DNA of 64,000 nucleotides. It comes from an uncultured Sphingomonas sp. (GTDB lineage: Bacteria > Pseudomonadota > Alphaproteobacteria > Sphingomonadales > Sphingomonadaceae). Below are positions 26,878 to 35,262 of the stretch, piece by piece. Made by a program: the position numbers and the translations under genes. How positions within the stretch are numbered: position 1 is the stretch's first letter; the number at the start of each line of letters is the position of its first letter. The DNA is taken from assembly GCF_913774285.1 (NCBI RefSeq), contig NZ_CAJYHX010000029.1, forward strand, positions 1-64,000, in the 5' to 3' direction. Under the pieces are notes generated by a model. That model worked only from the letters and a program-made list of their open reading frames with translations, was not told the DNA's origin and did no database searches.

Positions 26878-28133
26878 TGTACCGATGCGATATTCGTGTC
26901 CGCGCGCGGCGTCTCAGCCTTGCGGGACAGCCAGATCGTCGTCGCCAGATCCCAGGTGACGTTGCCGACGGTCCGCATGATATCCGGCAGCGTTTCCACC
27001 GCGACGAGCAGCCCTAGCGGCGTGATCGGCGCGCCGATCGTCGCGGCTACCGGCGAGATCGCGCTGACATAGCTCACCGTGCCTGGGAGCGAAACCGAGC
27101 CGAGCGACGTCAGCATCGCGACGACCGCGCCGACGAGCAGCGTGGTCGGGTGGAGCGGCACGCCGAACCACTCGGCGACATAGATCGCCACCGCGAAGTT
27201 CATCGCCGGGCCGGTCGAGCGGAAGATCGCCACGGCGAGCGGCATGGTCACGCCCGAGACGGCGACCGGCACGCCCACCTCCTCGGCGCCTTCGATCATC
27301 ACCGGCAGGGTCGCCAGCGACGACTGGGTGCTGAGCGCCACCGCCTGACTGGGCAATGCCGCGCGGAACATGCGGGTGAAGCCGATCCGTCCGCCAATAA
27401 CGGCGGCGGGGTAGGCGAACAGCGTCAACACCAGGCCGACCGAGGAGACGATCAGGATATAGTGGAGCAGCGCGCCGAACGCACCGGTGCCCGCCTTCGC
27501 GCCGACCACCAGCGCCAGCGCGAACACCCCGACGGGGCCGATCCACAGCACCCAGTCGATCACCACCAGCATCACGTCGCGTACCGCGACGAAGAAATTG
27601 GTGAGCAGCGCGCGCGATTCCGCCGCGACCCGGGTGATCGCGAAGGCGAAGACCAGCGAGAAGATGATCAGCGACAGGAACGCGTTTTCGGCTGCTGCCT
27701 TGACGATATTGGCGGGAATGATCGCGGCGAGGAACTCGCCGAGCGGCGGCACCGGGCCGATCTTCTCGGCGCCGGTCAGCGCGGCGCGCAGGCTGGCGGC
27801 GGATTCCTGCGGCAGCGGCGCGATCTTGAGGAACAGCGGCGTCAGCACCGCGGCGAGCAGCGCCGAGCAGAACAGCAGCGTCACGTAGAGCGCGATCGCC
27901 CGGCCGGCGAGCCGCCCGGCGGCGGCGGCTTCCGCCGTCGCGGTAACGCCGGTGATCAGCAGCGCAACGACAAGCGGCACGATCGTCATCTGCAAGCCGT
28001 TGAGCCAAGCCTGGCCGACCGGTTGTGCCCAAGCAGCGGCGGCCAGTCCCCATTGCGGCGAAAAGGCCGCCAGTGCAGCGCCGACTGCGAGCCCGGCCAG
28101 CAGGGAAAGAAGAATACGAGTAGGTTGCGACAT
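26874..28133 (-). CDS. Dicarboxylate/amino acid:cation symporter (SDF family)
   Basis: A 419-aa transporter of the GltP/DctA sodium- or proton-coupled family. The serine-rich re-entrant loop is ALSTQSSLATLP (about 245) and the second hairpin with conserved residues is LTSLGSVSLPGTVSYV near 365. These substrate-binding segments support transport of glutamate-like or C4-dicarboxylate ions. About eight hydrophobic helices are seen. It is first in a two-gene unit with the AbrB-family gene and divergent from glmM. Confidence 0.9.
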   Translation of the reverse strand: MSQPTRILLSLLAGLAVGAALAAFSPQWGLAAAAWAQPVGQAWLNGLQMTIVPLVVALLITGVTATAEAAAAGRLAGRAIALYVTLLFCSALLAAVLTPLFLKIAPLPQESAASLRAALTGAEKIGPVPPLGEFLAAIIPANIVKAAAENAFLSLIIFSLVFAFAITRVAAESRALLTNFFVAVRDVMLVVIDWVLWIGPVGVFALALVVGAKAGTGAFGALLHYILIVSSVGLVLTLFAYPAAVIGGRIGFTRMFRAALPSQAVALSTQSSLATLPVMIEGAEEVGVPVAVSGVTMPLAVAIFRSTGPAMNFAVAIYVAEWFGVPLHPTTLLVGAVVAMLTSLGSVSLPGTVSYVSAISPVAATIGAPITPLGLLVAVETLPDIMRTVGNVTWDLATTIWLSRKAETPRADTNIASVH

Positions 28134-28204
28134 GCTCGCCCTTTGCAGTTTTCGCCGCTATCACAGCACGCACACAACGCCACAAGGGCGCGAGAACGAG
28201 ACGC

Positions 28205-29545
28205 ATGGCAAGAAAATATTTCGGCACCGACGGCATTCGCGGCGCGACCAACCTGGCACCGATGACCGCGGGGATGGCGATGAAGGTGGGCATGGCCGCT
28301 GGCGCGCACTTCCGCCGCGGCGATCACCGCCACCGCGTGGTGATCGGCAAGGACACACGGCTTTCCGGCTATATGCTGGAAAACGCGATGGTTGCCGGCT
28401 TCACCAGCGTCGGCATGGACGTGGTGCTGGTCGGCCCGATGCCGACGCCTGCGGTGGCGATGCTTACCCATTCGATGCGAGCCGATCTGGGCGTGATGAT
28501 CTCGGCCAGCCACAATCCCTATGCCGACAACGGCATCAAGCTGTTCGGCCCGGACGGCTTCAAGCTTTCCGACGCCGATGAAGAGGCGATCGAGGCGCTG
28601 ATCGACGGCGAGGTACCGCTGGCGCCCTCTGCCGATATCGGCCGCGCCCGCCGCGTCGAGGACGCGCGCGGCCGCTATATCCATTTCGCCAAGTCGACCT
28701 TCCCCTCGGACCTGACGCTCGACGGCCTCAAGGTGGTGGTCGATTGCGCCAATGGCGCGGCCTATCAGGTGGCGCCCTCGGCGCTGTGGGAGCTGGGCGC
28801 GGAGGTCGTCTCGATCGGCGTGTCGCCCAACGGCAAGAACATCAACGACGGCGTCGGCTCGACCGCGCCGCAGGTGCTGAGCGAGACAGTGGTCGGCTCG
28901 GGCGCGGCGCTGGGCATCGCGCTCGACGGCGATGCCGACCGGCTGATCGTGGTCGACGAGACCGGCACGGTGATCGACGGCGACCAGCTGATGGCGCTGA
29001 TCGCCACGGGCTGGGCGCGGCAGGGCAAGCTCGCCGGGGGCGGGCTGGTCGCCACCGTGATGTCAAACCTCGGGCTGGAGCGGCATCTCGCCGCGCAGGG
29101 CTTGGGGCTTGTGCGCACGAAGGTGGGCGACCGCTATGTGCTCGAGAAGATGCGCGGCTCCGGCTACAATGTCGGCGGCGAGCAGAGCGGGCACATCATC
29201 CTCTCCGACTATGCAACCACCGGCGACGGGCTGGTCGCGGCGCTGCAGGTGCTGGCCGAGATCGTGCGGGCAGGGGCCCCGGCGAGCGAGGTGCTCCACC
29301 GGTTCGAGCCGCTGCCGCAGCTGCTCAAGAACGTCCGCTTCGCTGGCGGCAAGCCGTTGGAGGATGCGCGCGTGCAGGACGTGATCGCCGCCGCCGAGGC
29401 CGAGCTCAAGGGCCGTGGCCGGTTGGTGATCCGCGCCTCGGGCACCGAACCGGTGATCCGGGTCATGGCCGAAGGCGACGACAAGGCGCAGGTGGAAGCG
29501 GTGGTCGATCGTGTGTGTGATGCGGTGCGCGTTGCGGCGGGGTGA
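28205..29545 (+). CDS. glmM: Phosphoglucosamine mutase
   Basis: A 446-aa enzyme that converts glucosamine 6-phosphate to glucosamine 1-phosphate on the way to UDP-GlcNAc for peptidoglycan and LPS. It opens with the family sequence YFGTDGIRG, the phosphoserine loop is ISASHNPYADNG (about 98-109), the magnesium loop is DGDADR, and the sugar-binding GGEQSGHII is present. The C terminus has the phosphate-binding RASGTEPVIRV. It starts 71 bases from the divergent symporter. Confidence 0.97.
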   Translation: MARKYFGTDGIRGATNLAPMTAGMAMKVGMAAGAHFRRGDHRHRVVIGKDTRLSGYMLENAMVAGFTSVGMDVVLVGPMPTPAVAMLTHSMRADLGVMISASHNPYADNGIKLFGPDGFKLSDADEEAIEALIDGEVPLAPSADIGRARRVEDARGRYIHFAKSTFPSDLTLDGLKVVVDCANGAAYQVAPSALWELGAEVVSIGVSPNGKNINDGVGSTAPQVLSETVVGSGAALGIALDGDADRLIVVDETGTVIDGDQLMALIATGWARQGKLAGGGLVATVMSNLGLERHLAAQGLGLVRTKVGDRYVLEKMRGSGYNVGGEQSGHIILSDYATTGDGLVAALQVLAEIVRAGAPASEVLHRFEPLPQLLKNVRFAGGKPLEDARVQDVIAAAEAELKGRGRLVIRASGTEPVIRVMAEGDDKAQVEAVVDRVCDAVRVAAG

Positions 29546-29574
29546 TCGGCTAGGCGTCGAGGACGCGTAGCTTC

Positions 29575-29859
29575 ATGGATCGCTCCCCCCACATCCTGGG
29601 TGCCGCGTCGAACCTGCTCGGCATCGCGCTGCTCATCATCACCGGCCTCAAGCTGACCAAGGTTGCCGATCAGACGATTGCGGACGAGGTGGCGATGGGC
29701 GCGTGCCTGCTCTTCGCCATCAGTTGCCTGCTCTCCTATCTCGCGATCCGCTCGCCCGAGGCGACGCGGACCGAGGACATTGCCGACAAGGCTTTTCTCT
29801 GCGGGCTGGGCGCGCTGCTGATCGCGGTACTGATCGTCGCCTTCAACCCGCCGCATTGA
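29575..29859 (+). CDS. Small membrane protein of unknown function
   Basis: A 94-aa protein with three hydrophobic segments (about 9-27, 38-58 and 72-91). The pattern (SNLLGIALLIITGLKL, then TIADEVAMGACLLFAIS) recalls small conserved proteobacterial inner-membrane proteins, but I know no function. It follows glmM by 29 bases and precedes the DUF1272 gene. Confidence 0.7.
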   Translation: MDRSPHILGAASNLLGIALLIITGLKLTKVADQTIADEVAMGACLLFAISCLLSYLAIRSPEATRTEDIADKAFLCGLGALLIAVLIVAFNPPH

Positions 29860-29902
29860 GCGGTGCTTGCCTCGCGCGGCAAGGAGACTAGAAGGTTGCC
29901 CG

Positions 29903-30127
29903 ATGCTGGAAATGCGGCCTGATTGCGAACGCTGCGGCGTCGACCTCCCCGCCGATGCCGGCGGTGCGTTCATCTGCTCGTTCGAATGCACCTTCTGCGC
30001 CGAATGCGCCGACGACCTGGACGAGCGCTGCCCCAATTGCGGCGGCGAACTGCTCGATCGTCCTGCCCGCGTCGGCGACGCGCTGAAGCGACATCCGGCA
30101 TCCACCGAGCGCAAGCACAAGGGATAA
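29903..30127 (+). CDS. DUF1272 zinc-binding protein
   Basis: A 74-aa cysteine-rich protein of the DUF1272 family. Four Cys pairs are arranged as CERC, CSFEC, CAEC and CPNC, spaced like a compact zinc ribbon or RING-like fold. Its function is unknown. The ATG at 29903 starts at the conserved MLEMRPDCE opening; an upstream start at 29867 has no family match. It lies 4 bases before thiD and is likely cotranscribed with it. Confidence 0.85.
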   Translation: MLEMRPDCERCGVDLPADAGGAFICSFECTFCAECADDLDERCPNCGGELLDRPARVGDALKRHPASTERKHKG

Positions 30128-30131
30128 GGCC

Positions 30132-31292
30132 ATGGGCGCACGCGTGCTGATCATCGCAGGCTCGGATTCCGGCGGCGGCGCCGGGATCCAGGCCGACATC
30201 AAGACCGTCACCATGCTCGGCGGCCATGCCATGACCGCGATCACCGCGATCACCGCGCAGAACACGGTGGGCGTGCAGGCGGTGCACCCGGTGCCGACCG
30301 ACATGGTGATCGCGCAGATCGACTCGGTGGTGCGCGACATCGGCGTGGACGCGGTGAAGATCGGCATGATCGGCTCCGCCCGCACCGCGCTCGCGGTGGC
30401 CGAGCGGCTGGCCGAGCTGCCCGGCGTGCCGGTGGTGTTCGATCCGGTGATGATCTCTACCAGCGGCGCCCGGCTCGCCGACGAGGCGACCGTCGCCGCG
30501 TTCGAGCGGCTGATGGACCGCGCGACCGTCATCACCCCGAACCTGCCCGAGCTGGAGGTGCTCGGCCGCGATCCGCAGGAGATCGTCGCGGCGCATCGCT
30601 GCGCGGTGCTGGTGAAGGGCGGGCACGGCACCGGCCCAGAGGTGGTCGACACGCTCTATTCGGCCGATCCCGAGGACCCGCCGCAGATCGAGTGGCGCGA
30701 CCCCAAGATCGATACCGAAAACGACCATGGCACCGGCTGCACGCTCGCCTCCGCCATCGCCTGCGGCCTCGCCTGCGAGTGGGACCTGCCCGAGGCGGTG
30801 AGCCGGGCGCGCCGCTTCGTGCGGATCGCGATGCGCGAGGCCGAGGGGCTGGGGCGCGGCCATGGTCCGATGGCGCAGCAGGCGGTGCGGCTGGACCTCA
30901 ACATGAGTTTCTTCGAGCCGATGCTGAACCAGGTGACGGTGCCGGCCAAGGACCTCGCCGCCAGCGAGCGCTTCTACCGGCTGCTCGGGCTGCGGCAGGT
31001 GGTGCGCGCCTCGCCCCGCTATGCCCGGTTCGAGACGGAAGGCGGCGCGACCTTCTCGATCGCCACCGATGAGGCGTATACCGCCCCGGTCGTCTATTTC
31101 GAATGCGGCGACCTCGACGTGACGGTCGCCTATCTCCAGCAGCAGGGCTTCCGCTTCGAGCAGGAGCCCAGGGACGAGAAATGGGGCTGGCGCGAAGCAC
31201 GGCTGCGCGATCCTGCCGGCAATGCGGTTCGTCTCTATCAGGCTGGCGAGATGCGCCGCTTTCCGCCATGGCGGATCGAGGACGATGCCTGA
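30132..31292 (+). CDS. thiD: ThiD hydroxymethylpyrimidine kinase fused to a VOC domain
   Basis: A 386-aa fusion. Residues 1 to about 255 form a complete ThiD, which phosphorylates hydroxymethylpyrimidine and its phosphate in thiamine synthesis: AGSDSGGGAGIQAD near the N terminus, DPVMIST in the centre and the ATP/Mg site DHGTGCTLASAIA near 200. Residues about 262-386 form a single glyoxalase/VOC module (LNQVTVPAKDLAASERFYRL to VRLYQAGE). The join NMSFFEPML contains a Met that could once have started a separate protein. The role of the VOC half is unknown. The stop overlaps rnhB by 8 bases. Confidence 0.9.
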   Translation: MGARVLIIAGSDSGGGAGIQADIKTVTMLGGHAMTAITAITAQNTVGVQAVHPVPTDMVIAQIDSVVRDIGVDAVKIGMIGSARTALAVAERLAELPGVPVVFDPVMISTSGARLADEATVAAFERLMDRATVITPNLPELEVLGRDPQEIVAAHRCAVLVKGGHGTGPEVVDTLYSADPEDPPQIEWRDPKIDTENDHGTGCTLASAIACGLACEWDLPEAVSRARRFVRIAMREAEGLGRGHGPMAQQAVRLDLNMSFFEPMLNQVTVPAKDLAASERFYRLLGLRQVVRASPRYARFETEGGATFSIATDEAYTAPVVYFECGDLDVTVAYLQQQGFRFEQEPRDEKWGWREARLRDPAGNAVRLYQAGEMRRFPPWRIEDDA

Positions 31293-31911
31293 TCTTTCGT
31301 ACGAGACCCGCTATTTCCAGCTCCATTCCGGCCCGATCGCCGGGGTGGACGAGGCCGGGCGCGGTCCGCTGGCCGGGCCGGTGGTTGCCGCCGCGGTGGT
31401 GCTGGACCCGGATTGCATCCCTGAAGGCATCAACGATTCCAAGGCGCTGACCGCCGCCAAGCGGGCGCGGCTGTGCGAGGAACTGCTCGCCTGCGCCAAG
31501 GTTGGGGTGGGGATCGCCAGCGTCGAGGAGATCGACCGGCTGAACATCCTCTGGGCGACGATGCTGGCGATGACGCGCGCGGTGGAATCGCTGGGCTTCC
31601 CCCCGGCCTTCGTGCTGGTCGACGGCAATCGCTGCCCCAAATGGGACCATCGCAGCGAGGCGGTGGTCAGCGGCGACGCGCTGTGCCTTTCGATCGCTGC
31701 GGCCTCGATCGTCGCCAAGCATCGCCGCGACTGCATGATGGTAGAACTGGACGCGCAGTTCCCCGGCTATGGCTGGGCGTCGAATAAGGGCTATGGCGGC
31801 AAGGCGCATCAGGAGGCGCTGCGCGCACTGGGCCCGACGCCGCACCACCGCCGCAGCTTCGCGCCGGTCGCGCAGGCGCATCTCGATTTCGGGTCGATCG
31901 CCGCGGAATAA
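31285..31911 (+). CDS. rnhB: Ribonuclease HII
   Basis: A 208-aa nuclease that removes ribonucleotides from DNA and degrades RNA in hybrids. GVDEAGRGPLAGP holds the DEAG catalytic acids, with further acids in VLVDGNRCP and in VAKHRRDCMM. The Tyr/Lys-rich NKGYGGKAHQEAL segment is typical of the family. The ATG at 31285 overlaps the end of the ThiD fusion; an upstream start would remain in another gene. Confidence 0.94.
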   Translation: MPDLSYETRYFQLHSGPIAGVDEAGRGPLAGPVVAAAVVLDPDCIPEGINDSKALTAAKRARLCEELLACAKVGVGIASVEEIDRLNILWATMLAMTRAVESLGFPPAFVLVDGNRCPKWDHRSEAVVSGDALCLSIAAASIVAKHRRDCMMVELDAQFPGYGWASNKGYGGKAHQEALRALGPTPHHRRSFAPVAQAHLDFGSIAAE

Positions 31912-31989
31912 CCCGGCAAATTTTGCCTAGTGCGTCCGCGTGCCCTGCTGCCGTCCTACAATGAACGGATAGCAGCGGGAGGAGCGGGC

Positions 31990-32559
31990 ATGGCGTATTT
32001 GGGCAGCATGATACGGGGATCAACCGGCGGGTTCCAGCCGGCGACGCGCTACGACCCGGTGCTGGCCGAACTGCTCCGTGAAGCCATCATTGGTCCGGCG
32101 AGCTTCCACGAGATGGCGGCAATGGTGCGCTACGCCGAATCGCGCGGGCTCGGCGCGATCCGCTTCCGCTTCGACGACGATTCCGCGCTGACCGATGTCA
32201 CCCATCCTCTGCATGTCGCCTTTCTCGAGACGCTGCGTGATCCCGTGCTGGCCAGCGACTACGCCGATCTCGGCGAGATCGCCCCGTGGCGCGCCCGTGC
32301 GCTGACGGTGCGTTTGCCTTCGGACATGCTCGGCGGGCGCGCCAGTCGCAAGGCAGTCCGGGCCGCGATCCTCGCGGCGGGCACCTCCTGGGAAGTCCGC
32401 GTGGCGCTCTGCGTCGCTGCACGGATCCGATTCGGCGGCGAGGTCGAATGGTTCGGTCGCGAGGCCCAGGCGCTGTACGAAATGGGGCTGTTCACCCAGG
32501 CCCGCGCCCGGCTTGCGGCGAGCGTCGCAGGCGGTGGCGAGGCCATCGCGATCGGCTGA
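31990..32559 (+). CDS. Conserved hypothetical protein upstream of ccrM
   Basis: A 189-aa soluble-looking protein with no membrane segment and no domain I recognise. It has alternating helical stretches, for example PVLAELLREAIIGPASFHE and an Ala/Arg-rich helix near 130-150. A good ribosome site (GGGAGGAG) lies 6 bases before the ATG at 31990, and codon use matches its neighbours, so it is likely expressed. It precedes the ccrM regulatory region on the same strand. Confidence 0.72.
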   Translation: MAYLGSMIRGSTGGFQPATRYDPVLAELLREAIIGPASFHEMAAMVRYAESRGLGAIRFRFDDDSALTDVTHPLHVAFLETLRDPVLASDYADLGEIAPWRARALTVRLPSDMLGGRASRKAVRAAILAAGTSWEVRVALCVAARIRFGGEVEWFGREAQALYEMGLFTQARARLAASVAGGGEAIAIG

Positions 32560-32810
32560 ATCGTTTGCGGAACGTTCCAGCTTATCCACAGGCCGGGAAA
32601 ATTTTCGAGGGGCGGGAACTGAGTCTTTTCGGCCACACCCACCAGCGCTTGGGCCTGTGGATAACTTCTTGACTCAAGATATGGCGGGTGCCGAAATGTT
32701 CCGCCTGTCCAAGGGCCTGCTTCGGGTCACCACCCGGCGATCCCCCCTCTTGACGGAGGAGTCGCTCGGCCCCGAATAGGGGTGCCTTTTGAGCGAAGGG
32801 GCAATGATTC
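32560..32810. promoter_or_regulatory. ccrM control region: two DnaA boxes and four GANTC sites
   Basis: Two perfect DnaA boxes face each other: TTATCCACA at 32582-32590 and TGTGGATAA at 32656-32664. They are the ends of a 13-bp inverted repeat, TTATCCACAGGCC and GGCCTGTGGATAA. Four CcrM recognition sites follow: GAGTC 32621-32625, GACTC 32671-32675, GAGTC 32759-32763 and GATTC 32806-32810, the last touching the ccrM start codon. A 10-bp palindrome GGAACGTTCC lies at 32569-32578. In Caulobacter, ccrM transcription is sensitive to GANTC methylation; DnaA control here is inferred. Confidence 0.7.
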
Positions 32811-33941
32811 ATGGGCGTGCTGGAGAAGGTCAAACGGGCGGGTGCGCGCGTCGCGAAGCAGGCGCCGGCCGTGCTGCCGCTGGACACGATCCTGCGCCAG
32901 GACTGCATCGAGGCGATGCGCGGGCTGCCCGACAAGTCGATCGACATGATCTTCGCGGATCCGCCGTACAATCTGCAGCTGGGCGGTGATCTCAACCGTC
33001 CCGACGGCAGCCATGTCGATGCGGTGACCGACGAATGGGACAAGTTCGACAGCCTTGCGGCCTATGACAAATTCACGCGCGAGTGGCTGGCGCAGGCGCG
33101 CCGCATCCTGAAGGACGATGGCACGATCTGGGTGATCGGCAGCTATCACAACATCTTCAAGGTGGGCTCGGCGATCCAGGATCTCGGCTTCTGGATCCTC
33201 AACGACATCATCTGGCGCAAGGCCAACCCGATGCCCAACTTCAAGGGCACGCGGTTTACCAACGCGCACGAAACGCTGATCTGGGCGTCGAAGGGCGAGA
33301 AGTCGCGCTACACCTTCAACTATCGTTCGATGAAGACGCTCAACGACGAACTGCAGATGCGCAGCGATTGGGAATTCCCGATCTGCAGCGGGCAGGAGCG
33401 GCTGAAGAAGAACGGCACCAAGGTCCACCCGACGCAGAAGCCCGAGGCGCTGTTGTACCGCGTGCTGCTCTCCTGCACCAAGCCGGGCGACGTGGTGCTC
33501 GATCCGTTCTTCGGCACCGGCACGACGGGCGCGGTCGCCAAGCGCCTCGGCCGGCGCTGGATCGGCATCGATCGCGAGGGCGTCTATGTCGAGGCGGCGC
33601 TGGAGCGCATCGCCGCGGCGCTGCCGCTCGACGAAAGCGCGCTGCAGACGATGCAGGCCCCCAAGGCCGCGCCGCGCGTGGCGTTCGGCCAGCTGGTCGA
33701 GAATGGCTATCTGGCGCCCGGTACCGTGCTCAGCGACCACAAGGCGCGCTGGCGGGCGACGGTGGGCGCGGACGGCTCGCTTAGTTGCGACGGGCACGCG
33801 GGCTCGATCCACAAGCTGGGTGCGACGCTGCAGGGCGCGCCCAGCTGCAACGGCTGGACCTTCTGGCATTACGAGGACCAGGGCGGCCTCAAGCCGATCG
33901 ACGCGCTGCGCCAGACCTATCTGCTCGCGACGCAGCCGTAA
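32811..33941 (+). CDS. ccrM: CcrM-type adenine-N6 DNA methyltransferase (GANTC)
   Basis: A 376-aa beta-class adenine methyltransferase. Catalytic motif IV is DPPYNLQLGGDL near residues 50-61, followed by the target-recognition region and, as required for the beta class, the S-adenosylmethionine motif DPFFGTGTTGAVAK near 228. A C-terminal domain of about 90 residues (PGTVLSDHKARW onward, ending GLKPIDALRQTYL) is the DNA-contacting extension of CcrM. It methylates GANTC behind the replication fork and sets cell-cycle gene expression in alphaproteobacteria. Confidence 0.96.
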   Translation: MGVLEKVKRAGARVAKQAPAVLPLDTILRQDCIEAMRGLPDKSIDMIFADPPYNLQLGGDLNRPDGSHVDAVTDEWDKFDSLAAYDKFTREWLAQARRILKDDGTIWVIGSYHNIFKVGSAIQDLGFWILNDIIWRKANPMPNFKGTRFTNAHETLIWASKGEKSRYTFNYRSMKTLNDELQMRSDWEFPICSGQERLKKNGTKVHPTQKPEALLYRVLLSCTKPGDVVLDPFFGTGTTGAVAKRLGRRWIGIDREGVYVEAALERIAAALPLDESALQTMQAPKAAPRVAFGQLVENGYLAPGTVLSDHKARWRATVGADGSLSCDGHAGSIHKLGATLQGAPSCNGWTFWHYEDQGGLKPIDALRQTYLLATQP

Positions 33942-33950
33942 CAAGCGTTT

Positions 33951-34118
33951 CCTCTCCCTTGAGGGAGAGGATAGCGAAGCTTGGCGGCGTGCCGCCTAGC
34001 GCAGCTTGGAGAGGGTGAGCGGCTGCGCAAGCAGTCGCGCGAGGCGATGCCTCGCATTGCCGCTCTCCCTCCCACCGCCTGCGGCGGCGGGCCCCTCCCT
34101 CTCCCCGTTGGGGAGAGG
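33951..34118. repeat. REP-like palindrome cluster between ccrM and folP
   Basis: At least three hairpins lie in this spacer: CCTCTCCCT-TG-AGGGAGAGG at 33951-33970, GGCGGC-GT-GCCGCC at 33983-33996, and a two-hairpin block ending in CTCTCCCC-GTT-GGGGAGAG by 34118, preceded by CCGCC-TGC-GGCGG. The last block has the same plan as the inverted repeats around the DUF559 gene near 38.1-38.6 kb. The first hairpin could also terminate ccrM. Confidence 0.65.
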
Positions 34119-34164
34119 TGTATGATGGCTTCCCTCGTCCTACGCATGCCGATAGCACGGCGCC

Positions 34165-35262
34165 ATGCTAGATTTTCCTCCCGCCGCGCGCCTCTACCTC
34201 CGCCCGATCCAGTTCGTCGACACGCCGGTCGGCCGCGACGGCGAGGTCGCGCGGCTGGCAGGCGGGCTGTTGTGGTTCTCCGCCTATGAACTGATCGCGG
34301 TGGAGAATGGCAGGCGGGTCGTCCAGCGCGCCATTTCCATCGGGGAGGCGGAGGCCGATCCCCGCCTGGCGCCGATCGCCGCGCGCATCACGGCGCCCCG
34401 TCCGCCGCTGACGCTCGGCGCCCGCACGCTGCGTTTCGACCAGCCGCAGGTGATGGCGATCCTCAACATGACGCCGGACAGCTTCTCCGACGGCGGCAAG
34501 CATCTGGGCGATCCTGCCGCGGCCGCGCATTCGGGCGTCGACATGAGCATTGCCGGCGCGGCCATCCTCGACGTCGGCGGCGAATCCACCCGTCCCGGCG
34601 CGGAAACGGTGTGGGAAGGCGACGAAATCGCCCGCGTCGTGCCGGTGATCGAGCGGTTGGCGGCGAGCGGCGCGGCGATCTCGATCGACACCCGCAAGGC
34701 CGCGGTGATGGAGGCGGCGCTCGCCGCGGGCGCGCACATCGTCAACGACGTGTCGGCGCTGCTCTACGACGATCGCGCGCTGGAGGTGGTCGCACGCGCC
34801 GGCTGCCCGGTCGTGCTGATGCATGCCGCCGATCCCAAGCATGGTGCGAAGGGGAAGGGCGCATATGGCGACGTGCTGATCGAAGTCTATGACTGGCTGG
34901 AAGCACGCGTTGAGGCGGCGGTCGCCGCAGGCGTGGACCGAGCGAAGATCGTCATCGATCCAGGCATCGGCTTCGGCAAGACGCTGGCGGATAATCTCGT
35001 GCTGATGAACGGGCTGGCGCTGTTCCACGGCCTCGGCTGCCCGATCCTGCTGGGCGCAAGCCGCAAGCGCATCGTCGGGGCGCTCGCCAATGAAGCGCCG
35101 GCCGAGCAGCGGCTGGGCGGTTCGCTGGCGTTGGCGCTCAAGGGTGCAGGCCTGGGCGTGCAGCTGCTGCGCGTCCATGACGCGTTCGATACCGTCCAGG
35201 CGCTGCGGGTGTGGCGCGGCATGCAGGATGCCGCGCTCACCGCGCCTCATGCCGCGGTCTGA
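34165..35262 (+). CDS. folP: Dihydropteroate synthase
   Basis: A 365-aa folate enzyme joining p-aminobenzoate to the pterin diphosphate; the target of sulfonamides. ILNMTPDSFSDGG is the family signature 1, DVGGESTRPGA is the pterin loop, NDVSALLYDD follows, and LLGASRKR is the C-terminal phosphate-binding segment. An N-terminal extension of about 90 residues precedes the TIM barrel, making it longer than the usual 280-residue enzyme. Its 3' end overlaps the convergent regulator gene by 16 bases. Confidence 0.94.
   Translation: MLDFPPAARLYLRPIQFVDTPVGRDGEVARLAGGLLWFSAYELIAVENGRRVVQRAISIGEAEADPRLAPIAARITAPRPPLTLGARTLRFDQPQVMAILNMTPDSFSDGGKHLGDPAAAAHSGVDMSIAGAAILDVGGESTRPGAETVWEGDEIARVVPVIERLAASGAAISIDTRKAAVMEAALAAGAHIVNDVSALLYDDRALEVVARAGCPVVLMHAADPKHGAKGKGAYGDVLIEVYDWLEARVEAAVAAGVDRAKIVIDPGIGFGKTLADNLVLMNGLALFHGLGCPILLGASRKRIVGALANEAPAEQRLGGSLALALKGAGLGVQLLRVHDAFDTVQALRVWRGMQDAALTAPHAAV

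Noticed and set aside
32582..32664. The paired DnaA boxes as a chromosome replication origin
   Set aside because: Only two boxes, no AT-rich unwinding region and none of the usual origin neighbours. Regulation of ccrM is the simpler reading.
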